Shown here one piece after another: positions 55,352 to 63,147 of a stretch of 64,000 nucleotides of DNA. The stretch is from Variovorax paradoxus (GTDB taxonomy: Bacteria; Pseudomonadota; Gammaproteobacteria; Burkholderiales; Burkholderiaceae_C). Positions within the stretch are counted from its first letter, which is position 1. Every line of letters starts with the position of its first letter. The translations under genes and the position numbers were made by a program. A model generated the notes under the pieces. That model saw nothing but the letters and a program-made list of their open reading frames with translations. It ran no database searches and was not told the DNA's origin. The stretch spans positions 2,123,001-2,187,000 of the forward strand of contig NZ_CP091716.1 of NCBI RefSeq assembly GCF_022009635.1, read 5' to 3'.

Positions 55352-56103
55352 ACATGAGCACACTGAAGACACTCATCGTCGACGACGAAGCCCTGGCCCG
55401 TTCCCGCCTGCGCACCCTGCTGCGGGACTGCAACTCGCCGGGCGCCGAGGTGGTGGCCGAGGCCGCGCAGGGCGCCGAGGCGCAGCAGCAGCTGGCCACG
55501 CTGGCGCTCGACCTGGTGCTGCTCGACGTGCACATGCCCGGCATTGACGGCATCGAGGTGGCGCGCGCGCTGCGAAGCCGCGCCGATGCGCCGGCGGTGG
55601 TGTTCGTCACCGCGCATGCGGCGCATGCGGTGACGGCCTTCGACCTCGACGCGGTCGACTACCTCACCAAGCCCGTGCGCGCCGAGCGCCTGCAGCAGGC
55701 GCTGCAGAAGGCCGAGCGCTTCCTGAAGGAGCGCCGCGCCCTGCAGGCCGAGGCCGCGCCGGAAACCGTGCTCATCCAGGACCGCGGCCGTGCCGAGCGC
55801 GTGCCGCTGTCCGAGGTGCTCTATCTCAAGTCCGAATACAAATACCTCACCGTGCGCACCGCCACGCGCAGCCACATCCTCGACGGCTCGCTCAACGAGT
55901 TCGAGGAGCGCTATCCGCACCGCTTCCTGCGCGTGCACCGCAACGCGCTGGTGGCGCGCGCGGCCATTCGCGCGCTCGAGAAATACGACGACGGCGAAGA
56001 CGCCGAAGGCTGGGCACTGAGGCTCGACGCCATTCCCGAGCCGGTCGCGGTGTCGCGCCGCCAGCTGGCGGCCGTGCGCGAAGTGATCAAGGAAGCGCGA
56101 TGA
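55348..56103 (+). CDS. algR: LytTR-family response regulator, AlgR type
   Basis: A 251-residue response regulator. The receiver domain (about 1-130) has DDE at 12-14, phospho-accepting Asp60 (LVLLDVHMPG) and LTKPVRAE near 110. The LytTR DNA-binding domain (about 145-250) shows ERVPLSEVLYLKSEYKYLTV, DGSLNEFEERYPHRFLRVHRNALV. It partners with AlgZ, whose gene it overlaps by 4 bases, and overlaps the following transporter gene by 4. A start four codons later (MSTLKT, 55354) is also possible. Target genes are unknown. Confidence 0.93.
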
Positions 56104-57380
56104 GCGGCGAGCGCGACGCATCCGCCGGCCAGACCCCGGCCTCCGACGCTCCGGAGGCGCCGAAGCCCCTGGAACCTGCCGCCGAGCCTCCGGCCGCCGA
56201 GCCCGCGACCGCTGCCGCCGCGGTGCCCGCGCCCGAAGCGCCAGCCGCCTCGCCTGCCCGCAAGCGAGAGCGCGAGCGCCTGCTGCTGCACATGCCCGTC
56301 GACGTGCGCAGCGCCTCGCTGGTGGTGCTCGCGGTGCTGGCCAGCGTGTTCGCGCTGCAGTGGGGGCAGGCCGTGTTCATTCCGCTGATGCTGAGCCTGC
56401 TGCTGACCTATGCGCTGTCGCCGCTGGTCGACCTGCTGCATCGATGGAAGCTGCCGCGCTGGATCGGCGCGGCGCTGATCCTCATGGGGCTGTTCGGCGG
56501 GCTGGGCTGGACCGGCTATTCGCTGTCGGGCAGCGCCTCGCAACTGCTCGACTCGCTCCCGGTCGCCGCGCAGAAGCTGGGCCAGGCCATGCGCCGCGAC
56601 AAGAACGCCAGTGCCACGCCGCTGGAGAGCGTGCAGGCCGCCGCCGCGCAACTCGAGAAGGCCGCCGAGGAAAACTCGGCCAAGGTCGCATCGCGCCGGG
56701 GCGTGGCGCGCGTCATCATCGAGCGGCCCGGCTTCAACGTGCGCGACTACCTGCTCAGCGGCACCGTCGGCCTGCTGAGCGCGATGGGGCAGCTCACGCT
56801 GGTGGCCTTCCTCACTTACTTCGCGCTGTGTTCGGGCGACACCTTCCGCCGCAAGCTCATCAAGATCACCGGATCGAGCCTGCAGAAAAAGAAGGTCACG
56901 GTGCATGTGCTGGACGACATCACCCGCAACATCGAGCGCTACCTGCTGGTGCAGATTCTGGTGAGCGCGGTGGTGGGCGTGGCCACCGGCCTGGCGTTCT
57001 GGGTCATCGGGGTCGAGAACGCGGCCGTCTGGGGAATCATCGCGGGCGTGACCAACCTCATTCCATACATCGGCTCGGTGATCGTGCTGGTGGCGGCCGG
57101 GTTGGTTGCCTTTTTGCAGTTCAACAGCCTGCAGATGGGCATCGTGGTGGCCGGCGTGTCGCTGGGCATCCACACGCTCATCGGCAACCTGCTGATGCCC
57201 TGGCTCACCAGCCGCACCAGCCGCATGAACCCGGTGGCGGTGTTCGTGGGCGTGATCTTCTGGGGATGGCTCTGGGGCATCTGGGGGCTGCTGCTGGGCA
57301 TTCCCATCACCATGGTGATCAAGTCGATCTGCGACCGGGTGGAAGATCTGCAGCCGATCGGGGAGCTGCTGGGGGAATAG
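56100..57380 (+). CDS. AI-2E family transporter (PerM-like)
   Basis: A 426-residue inner-membrane protein. A roughly 70-residue Ala/Pro/Glu-rich cytoplasmic head precedes the seven-to-eight-helix AI-2E transporter domain: FALQWGQAVFIPLMLSLLLT near 82, AVWGIIAGVTNLIPYIGSV near 310, and a C-terminal LGIPITMVIKSICDRVED. The family covers autoinducer-2 exporters and ion antiporters. It overlaps algR by 4 bases, so it is translated with the two-component pair. In Pseudomonas the gene after algR is hemC; here this transporter stands in its place. A hairpin with T-runs follows the stop codon. Confidence 0.88.
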   Translation: MSGERDASAGQTPASDAPEAPKPLEPAAEPPAAEPATAAAAVPAPEAPAASPARKRERERLLLHMPVDVRSASLVVLAVLASVFALQWGQAVFIPLMLSLLLTYALSPLVDLLHRWKLPRWIGAALILMGLFGGLGWTGYSLSGSASQLLDSLPVAAQKLGQAMRRDKNASATPLESVQAAAAQLEKAAEENSAKVASRRGVARVIIERPGFNVRDYLLSGTVGLLSAMGQLTLVAFLTYFALCSGDTFRRKLIKITGSSLQKKKVTVHVLDDITRNIERYLLVQILVSAVVGVATGLAFWVIGVENAAVWGIIAGVTNLIPYIGSVIVLVAAGLVAFLQFNSLQMGIVVAGVSLGIHTLIGNLLMPWLTSRTSRMNPVAVFVGVIFWGWLWGIWGLLLGIPITMVIKSICDRVEDLQPIGELLGE

Positions 57381-57397
57381 GGCGGGGCGCAACGGGT

Positions 57398-57433
57398 GCG
57401 TGATAGAAACACGCCAAGGTTTTTCTTTTTTCT
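57398..57433 (+). terminator. Probable rho-independent terminator of the algZ-algR-transporter operon
   Basis: GCGTG (57398-57402) pairs with CACGC (57410-57414) over a 7-base loop, followed a few bases later by TTTTTCTTTTTT (57420-57431). The T-run ends two to three bases before the tRNA-like gene, which leaves little room for that gene's own promoter. Confidence 0.55.
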
Positions 57434-57435
57434 GT

Positions 57436-57509
57436 TCCGGGGTAGTTCAGTGGCAGAACGCTCGGCTTGGACCGAGAAGGCGCTGGTTCAACCCCAGCCC
57501 CCGGACCCA
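57436..57509 (+). tRNA. tRNA-like gene with a 6-base anticodon loop (identity uncertain)
   Basis: Every stem folds perfectly: acceptor TCCGGGG/CCCCGGA, D stem GTTC/GAAC, anticodon stem CTCGG/CCGAG, T stem GCTGG/CCAGC with loop TTCAACC, variable loop of five, and an encoded CCA. But the anticodon loop is only CTTGGA, six bases instead of seven. Counting from T33, the anticodon would be TGG (Pro) or, if one T was lost, TTG (Gln). The discriminator base is C, which I know mainly from tRNA-His, and fits neither. It is either a decayed tRNA-Gln/Pro gene or a divergent tRNA. Total length is 74 with CCA. Confidence 0.75.
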
Positions 57510-57519
57510 CCCACTCTGC

Positions 57520-59880
57520 ATGACCATGGACGTCGACTCGACCGGATCTCCCGGCGGCTATGCGGGCTTCCAACTGGCCCGCGCGCTGGCCGCGGCGGGG
57601 AGCCGCCAGGCATCGGTCCGCGAGGGCGCGGCCAAGCGGCTGCGTCAATGGCTCTCGGTGATCGACGGCCATCGCGACGGCTCCATCACCACCGGCTCGC
57701 GCACGCCGGTGAAAGACACGCCCGCATGGGCCACGCTCGAAGTGGTGACGGGCGGTTTCGCGACTGGCGCCTTGTTGGCAGGCGGGCCGCTGCAGCCGCA
57801 TGAGCGCGCGTTGCGCACAGAGCTCGCGCCCGACGCGCCGGATGCCGATACGCGGCTCGCGCTGAACAGTTTCTTCCTCTCGGACCCGGGCCTCGAAAGG
57901 CTCCAGGCAATGCTTGCCACCGGTCGCTTCGACATCGAGCTGCCGGAAGAAGGCGCGCTGCTCGTTGTGGCTTGGCTGGTGCAGGCGGGCCATGCCGAAG
58001 ATGCCTGGGAGTTGGTCGCCAAGCTGCTGCCCTGGTTCTCGAGGCTGCGCTTCTACCCGCACGAGCGCGCCGAGGCCCCAGCGGACGACGAGCGGCTTTG
58101 GGTGGACGACGCGGCGACCGCCGCCCGCGGCTTGCGGGCGATGAAGCCGAATCAGCGCATCCTGGCGCAAAAAGAGGCCATCGAAATCTGGGCGCCGATT
58201 CACGACCGAATGGCCGGGCTGATGCTCGAAACTGTGTCTGGCGACCTCCCCATCGCGCAGCGAACCGCCGCCGGCGCATGGCAGCACGGCGAGGCCGGCA
58301 AATTCGTCGTCACCGGCGGCTGGCCGTGTGCGCATTACCCCGACGGCTGGCGTGAGCGAGCGTTGGCGTTGCTCGCTCAATTCGAGGCGGCGCGTGAGGC
58401 ACACCCGCACTGCAACCGCCCGGAACGCAAAGGCGACAGCTTCAGCACGTTGCGCGAGGGTCTGCTGCGCTGTGTCGATGCACCCGATGCGTTGACTGGC
58501 AGGGATGTGGGGCGCATCCGGCTGGTTCTCGCGCGCTACGTGGCCAAGCACGGCCCGTCGGAGTCGGCGGCGCGCATTGCGTGGCGCGAGCAACAACGCA
58601 GCCAGATCTCCGGCGCCACTTTCGCGCAGATCGCCGGCCAGATCGCGCAACGCCTCGACCGCCTGCCGCCCGACGAAGGGCTGGACGACGTGGCGCCCGT
58701 GCTTGCGCCGATCGACGACGCCGAACCGAGCGGCATTCCGTCGGGCATGCCGGTGCCGCCCACGGTGCGGCGCAAGGTCGGCCGTGCGCTCAAGGGCACG
58801 GCCGCCGAGTTGGTGGAGCGCGGCATCATTCCCTCGGGTGAGGTGCTTGCCAGGGTGCTGCCACGGTGGGCCGCGACGCTGAGCGTCGCGGACGTGGCCG
58901 ACCCGGCATTGCGCCGGCTCCATGCGGCCATCTACCGCGCATTTCGCCGTCGGCGTTCGCTGCTGCTGGTGAACCTGCAGCACCAGGTGCGCATCGGCGA
59001 GTTGCCGTGGGTGGCCGCTATCGAGAGCTTCCGTGCACAGGACGAAGCCTCGCGCCGCGCCGCGCACCGGGCGCTGACCGAGGTATCGCAGCTCGCGCTG
59101 GGCGCGTTCCCGCAGGCCGTACTGCCGAACAAGCTGCTGCAGGAGATGACCGCCCTGGGCGAAGCCGCCGGGTTGCGGCTGCCATTGACCGAAGAGGTGG
59201 CGGCCGACATCTTCATGGGGCGCTTCTCGCCCAAGTTTCTTTCTGCCGCAAAAGTAGCGGCGAGCATGTTGCGGGCCAGACTCTATGCGCGCTATTACGA
59301 CATCGACTGCGATGCGCTGATCGCCACGACCGAGCCGGCAGCGATGAAAACCGAGATGCGCTGGGACAGCAAGCCCGACGCACTGGCGCGGCTCTGCGCA
59401 TCGCGCGCGGGCGTTGTTCCGGGCAGTGGCGGCACGGTTGCCAACGGCATGCTGATCGAGCAGGCGCAGATATTGACGACGCACAACCTGGCCGTGCTGT
59501 TCACTTCGCTCGATCTGGGCGAGCAGCTCGCGCCGCGACTGCCCGACATGGCGCGCCGATGCTTCAACTGGATATGCCTGCAACTGCAGATTCCCGTCGA
59601 GGGCCGGCATGCCCGGTTGATCCAGATCAAGAACTCGGCTTATGCCTGGCGGCAGATGATCTTCTTCCTGTCGCTCTGCGCTCCGGACGAGATCGATACG
59701 TTCATGGGCTGGGCAAAGGGGCACCTGGATGCACAGGGCCACGAATTCAAGCGGGTCTTTGCGCCGGCCTTGTCGGACCTCGCATTGGTCGCCGCTGCAC
59801 ATCTTGCCGGCGAGGTCCGCCCAGACATCCAGCCCTTCTTTGGTTGGAGCCAGGAAAAGCACTGGCTGATGCTGGACTGA
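57520..59880 (+). CDS. Large unrecognised protein starting next to the tRNA
   Basis: A 786-residue soluble protein with no signal peptide or clear membrane helix. Features seen: RQWLSVIDGHRDGSITTG near 45, FATGALLAGGPLQPHERALR near 80, QAIEIWAPIHDRMAGLMLET near 225, LVNLQHQVRIGELPWVAAIE near 485, LTEEVAADIFMGRFSPKFLS near 560 and FNWICLQLQIPVEGRHARL near 685. I recall similar unnamed proteins in other bacteria but no family or function. The ATG at 57520 is the first likely start, ten bases after the tRNA CCA, with no Shine-Dalgarno; an ATG two codons on (57526) is possible. No 3' repeat of the tRNA end follows the gene, so an inserted island is not shown. Confidence 0.75.
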   Translation: MTMDVDSTGSPGGYAGFQLARALAAAGSRQASVREGAAKRLRQWLSVIDGHRDGSITTGSRTPVKDTPAWATLEVVTGGFATGALLAGGPLQPHERALRTELAPDAPDADTRLALNSFFLSDPGLERLQAMLATGRFDIELPEEGALLVVAWLVQAGHAEDAWELVAKLLPWFSRLRFYPHERAEAPADDERLWVDDAATAARGLRAMKPNQRILAQKEAIEIWAPIHDRMAGLMLETVSGDLPIAQRTAAGAWQHGEAGKFVVTGGWPCAHYPDGWRERALALLAQFEAAREAHPHCNRPERKGDSFSTLREGLLRCVDAPDALTGRDVGRIRLVLARYVAKHGPSESAARIAWREQQRSQISGATFAQIAGQIAQRLDRLPPDEGLDDVAPVLAPIDDAEPSGIPSGMPVPPTVRRKVGRALKGTAAELVERGIIPSGEVLARVLPRWAATLSVADVADPALRRLHAAIYRAFRRRRSLLLVNLQHQVRIGELPWVAAIESFRAQDEASRRAAHRALTEVSQLALGAFPQAVLPNKLLQEMTALGEAAGLRLPLTEEVAADIFMGRFSPKFLSAAKVAASMLRARLYARYYDIDCDALIATTEPAAMKTEMRWDSKPDALARLCASRAGVVPGSGGTVANGMLIEQAQILTTHNLAVLFTSLDLGEQLAPRLPDMARRCFNWICLQLQIPVEGRHARLIQIKNSAYAWRQMIFFLSLCAPDEIDTFMGWAKGHLDAQGHEFKRVFAPALSDLALVAAAHLAGEVRPDIQPFFGWSQEKHWLMLD

Positions 59881-59980
59881 AGACTCAGCAGAGTTTTTTC
59901 CGCATGATCCAGATGTCGATCAACTGTGGGCGAAGCTCGATTTCCCATTCGCCGCGTCTATCTGAAAACGGAGCCCCCTC

Positions 59981-60376
59981 ATGCCCTACCTCCAACTCGA
60001 CGTGAACGGCCACCACCCCGTGGCTGACAAGAAGCGCCTTGCCAGGCAGCTCAGCGAAACCTACGCACGGATGATGAGCGTCGACATCCGCCGCATCAGC
60101 ATCGCGATCCGCGAAGTGGGCGAGGGCGGCGTGTGGCGCATGGTCGATGGCGAGCCGGTCGAGGTGTCGGTGCTGATGTGCGACATCCGGCGCGGCCGCT
60201 CCGCCGAGCTGCGGCTCGATGTGGCCAAGGCGCTGTGCCGCGACTGCATCGACATCCTGGGCCTGCGGGAGGACCGGCTCAATGTCGAGTTCACCCAGCA
60301 TTCGGGCGACGAGATGTACCACCCGACGCTGGGCGGCTACAGCCCCGAGTGGTCGGAAGACGAATCGCCTCAGTGA
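59981..60376 (+). CDS. Tautomerase-superfamily protein
   Basis: A 131-residue protein with the tautomerase fold. The conserved Pro2 (MPYLQLDV), the catalytic base of 4-oxalocrotonate tautomerases, is present, followed by the ADKKRLARQLSETYARMMSV helix and the strand VSVLMCDIRRG. Its length is double that of small 4-OT, matching the longer branch. The natural substrate is unknown. It is separated from the unrecognised 786-residue gene by 100 bases and overlaps the convergent MFS gene by 7. Confidence 0.8.
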   Translation: MPYLQLDVNGHHPVADKKRLARQLSETYARMMSVDIRRISIAIREVGEGGVWRMVDGEPVEVSVLMCDIRRGRSAELRLDVAKALCRDCIDILGLREDRLNVEFTQHSGDEMYHPTLGGYSPEWSEDESPQ

Positions 60377-61626
60377 ACCGCCACGCGCGCGCGGTGCAGC
60401 CGTGAGAAGCGCGCGATCATCCACGGCCCCAGCAGCGCGCCCAGGCCGACCGAGCTCCAGGCCGCCACCCAGCCCTGCGTGCTGCCGATGCCGAAGCGCG
60501 TCTGGCCCCAGTCGAGCGCGAGGCCGAACACCCAGGGGCTGAGGGCGCCGGCGCCGAAGCCCATCACCGATCGCACCGAGAACGCGACGCCCAGCCGGTG
60601 CGGCGCCACCACATCGGCCAGCGCGGTGGAGTAGACCGACGAATCGGCGATGGCGCAGAGGTTGTAGACGGCGGCCATCGCGGCCAACAGCCACAGCGGC
60701 CAGGTCCACATCCAGCCGAACGCGAAGGACATGAAGAGGCTCGCGAGCGTCGCGGCCATCATCACCCGCGCCCGCCCGAGCCGGTCCGACGCTGCACCGC
60801 CCGCCACGCTGCCGAACACGCTGACGAGGTGGGCCAGCGCCGCCAGCGCGACGCCCGCGCCCTGCCACGACGACGATGCCTCGCCCGACGAGGCCATCAG
60901 GTAGGCCGGCAGCCATGCCCACAGCGCCATGAGTTCCCAGCAGTGGAAGGCGTAGGCCCAGTTGCCGGCCATGGCCGGCTTGTCGTGCACCGTGGCGCGC
61001 AGCGCCTGCCAGGTGCCTTCGCGCTCGGCGTGCGGCAACGGCGCGGAAGGCGGGCGCATGCGCCGCAGTGCCAGCACCGTGAGCAGCGCGCCAGCCACGG
61101 TGCAGCACGCCGCCGCCAACAGCCCCAGCGGCCAGTGCCGCGCATGGCTGAACGCGGCCACCACCGCGAGCGACAGCGCATAGCCCATCGACGATGCGCC
61201 GATGAACAGCCCCATCGCCCGCCCGCGCACCGCCGGCTGGGTGTTGCGCGCCAGCAGCTGCAGGCCCGGCGTGTACGAGGCCCCGGCGCACAGGCCCGCC
61301 AGGCCGTAGAGCAGCATGGCCGACAGGTGGTCGTGCGCGAACAGCGCGAAGGCCAGCGCCGCCATCGAACTCACGGCGCTGCCGGCGAAGAAGATGCGGT
61401 GCGGCCCGTAGCGGTCGGCCAGCAGGCCCACCGCGAACAGCGAGCTCATGTAGCCGATGTGCCATGCGCTCTGTATGGAGCCGGCCTGCGCCGCCGTCAT
61501 GTGCCAGTCGGCCATCATGAAAGGCAGCACGCCGGAGTAGGCCGTGACGATCATGGCCTGCAGCAGGCGGCTCGCGCACAGCAGCGCGAGCCACCCGCGT
61601 ATGGGGGCGTCGTTGTCGCCGGGCAT
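60370..61626 (-). CDS. MFS transporter
   Basis: A 418-residue, twelve-helix major facilitator. Signatures: LLADRYGPHRIFFAGSAVSS (loop 2-3 motif), LAGLCAGASYTPGLQLLARN and FIGASSMGYALSLAVVAAFS. Its second half includes GGAASDRLGRARVMMAAT, the repeated loop motif. The subfamily looks like a sugar/aromatic acid group, but no substrate can be given. The start ATG at 61626 is 9 bases after the GNAT stop, so the two are probably one transcript. Its last 7 bases overlap the tautomerase gene, tail to tail. Confidence 0.88.
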   Translation of the reverse strand: MPGDNDAPIRGWLALLCASRLLQAMIVTAYSGVLPFMMADWHMTAAQAGSIQSAWHIGYMSSLFAVGLLADRYGPHRIFFAGSAVSSMAALAFALFAHDHLSAMLLYGLAGLCAGASYTPGLQLLARNTQPAVRGRAMGLFIGASSMGYALSLAVVAAFSHARHWPLGLLAAACCTVAGALLTVLALRRMRPPSAPLPHAEREGTWQALRATVHDKPAMAGNWAYAFHCWELMALWAWLPAYLMASSGEASSSWQGAGVALAALAHLVSVFGSVAGGAASDRLGRARVMMAATLASLFMSFAFGWMWTWPLWLLAAMAAVYNLCAIADSSVYSTALADVVAPHRLGVAFSVRSVMGFGAGALSPWVFGLALDWGQTRFGIGSTQGWVAAWSSVGLGALLGPWMIARFSRLHRARVAVH

Positions 61627-61634
61627 GCGCGGGC

Positions 61635-62159
61635 TCAGCGCAGCGCGCGCTGCATCAGCACGGTGTCCATCCACTGGCCGAACTTGAAGCCGACCTCGCG
61701 CAGCACGCCCACTTGCTCGAAGCCCAGGCTGCCGTGCAGCCGCTGCGAGCCGAGGTTGGCGCTGTTGCCCACGCACGCGACCATCTGGCTGAAGCCGCCA
61801 TCGGTGCAGCGCTGGATCACGGCGCGCAGCAGGGCGGTGCCGATGCCGTGGCCGTGCATGCCCTGCGCGACATAGACCGAGTCTTCCACCGTGTGCCGGT
61901 AGGCCGAGCGCGCTCTGTAGGCGGTGGCGTAGGCATAGCCGGCCACCTTGCCGTCCTTCAGCGCGACGAGGTAGGGCAGGCCGCGCGCGGCCACGTCGGC
62001 GCGGCGCGCCAGCATCTGCTGGGTGGTGGGCACTTCTTCCTCGAAGGAGCACAGGTCGTGCAGCACGTAATGGCTGTAGATGGCCTGCACGGCGGCCATG
62101 TGATGGGGCTCGGCGTCGATGACCGTGACGGCGGTGGATGCAATGGATGGCGATGACAT
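61635..62159 (-). CDS. GNAT-family N-acetyltransferase, phosphinothricin-acetyltransferase type
   Basis: A 174-residue acetyltransferase. Characteristic blocks are VRDAEPHH-type opening, HYVLHDLCSFEEEVPTTQQM, YAYATAYRARSAYRHTVEDS and VYVAQGMHGHGIGTALLRAV, close to the PAT/Bar branch that acetylates phosphinothricin and methionine sulfone or sulfoximine. That substrate is by homology only. A second start at 62213 would add 18 residues over the divergent LysR start. It is divergent from the LysR gene and precedes the MFS gene by 8 bases. Confidence 0.88.
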   Translation of the reverse strand: MSSPSIASTAVTVIDAEPHHMAAVQAIYSHYVLHDLCSFEEEVPTTQQMLARRADVAARGLPYLVALKDGKVAGYAYATAYRARSAYRHTVEDSVYVAQGMHGHGIGTALLRAVIQRCTDGGFSQMVACVGNSANLGSQRLHGSLGFEQVGVLREVGFKFGQWMDTVLMQRALR

Positions 62160-62206
62160 GGCCCGATCTTGACGAGCCCTCATCGATAAGTGAAGCTTGG
62201 GTGAGC

Positions 62207-62219
62207 TATGCAAGGCATA
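62207..62219. promoter_or_regulatory. T-N11-A palindrome at the LysR start
   Basis: TATGCAAGGCATA: perfect 5-base arms around AAG. It contains the ATG at 62208, so either that ATG is not the real start (a TTG at 62229 is a later candidate) or the regulator binds over its own start codon. Confidence 0.45.
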
Positions 62220-63131
62220 AGAAATACTTTGGAAAAAACGCTCAACCTCGACCAGCTTCGCTCCTTCGCGCTGGTGATCGAAACCGGCAGCTTCTCCGCC
62301 GCGGCCGACCGGCTCGGCATCTCGCAGCCGGCCGTGAGCCTGCAGGTGCGCCAGCTCGAACGCCGGCTGTCAGTGCGGCTGATCGAGCGCGTCGGCAAGC
62401 GCGCCAAGGCCACGCCGGCGGGCATGGAGCTGCTGCGGCATGCGCAGCACATCGCAACCGCCGTGGACAACGCTGTCGATGCGCTGGCCGATCACGCCAG
62501 CGGCGTCACCGGCCGCGTGCGGCTGGGCACGGGCGCGACGGCCTGCCTGCACTTCCTGCCGGCGGTGCTGCGCACGCTGCGCGAACAGTTCCCGGCGCTC
62601 AGCGTGGTGGTGAGCACGGGCAACACCGAAGACCAGGCGCGCAAGGTCGAGGAAAACAGCCTCGACCTCGCGCTGGTCACGCTGCCCGTGGCGGGCCGCG
62701 CGCTGGAGGCGATGCCGGTGCTGGAGGACGAGTTCGTCGCCATCGGTCGCGCGGATGTCGCGCCGCTGAAGGCGCGCGTGACGCCGGCCGACCTGGGCGC
62801 GCTGCCATTGGTGCTGTTCGAGCCCGCGGCCAACACGCGCAAGCTGGTCGACCGCTGGTTTGCCGCCGGAGGGCTGCAGCCGCAGCCCGTGATGGAGCTG
62901 GGCAGCGTCGAGGCGATGAAGGAAATGGTGGCGGCGGGGCTGGGCCATGCCATCGTGCCGGGCATGTCGATGACGGGGCGCGGCGCCCACCCCGACCTGA
63001 AGACCAGCCGGCTGAACCCCCGCATGCACCGCACGCTGGCCGTCGTGCTGCGGCGGGACAAGCCCGTGAACAAGGCCCTGCGCGTGGTGCTCGATGCCAT
63101 CGTGGCGGCCGGCAAGCCCGGCCGCCGCTAG
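62208..63131 (+). CDS. LysR-family regulator
   Basis: A 307-residue LysR-type regulator if the ATG at 62208 is used. The helix-turn-helix reads LNLDQLRSFALVIETGSFSAA and LGISQPAVSLQVRQLERRL; the effector domain includes RVRLGTGATACLHFLPAVLR and LDLALVTLPVAGRALEAMPV. A TTG at 62229 would place the start seven residues later and free the palindrome at 62207-62219 as an operator. It is divergent from a PAT-type GNAT and MFS pair, the likely targets. It is also convergent with another MFS gene. Confidence 0.88.
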   Translation: MQGIRNTLEKTLNLDQLRSFALVIETGSFSAAADRLGISQPAVSLQVRQLERRLSVRLIERVGKRAKATPAGMELLRHAQHIATAVDNAVDALADHASGVTGRVRLGTGATACLHFLPAVLRTLREQFPALSVVVSTGNTEDQARKVEENSLDLALVTLPVAGRALEAMPVLEDEFVAIGRADVAPLKARVTPADLGALPLVLFEPAANTRKLVDRWFAAGGLQPQPVMELGSVEAMKEMVAAGLGHAIVPGMSMTGRGAHPDLKTSRLNPRMHRTLAVVLRRDKPVNKALRVVLDAIVAAGKPGRR

Positions 63132-63147
63132 AGCAGAAGAGAAGAAG

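Noticed and set aside
57436..59980. A genomic island inserted at the tRNA
   Set aside because: No integrase and no repeat of the tRNA 3' end was found after the 786-residue gene, so insertion is not supported.
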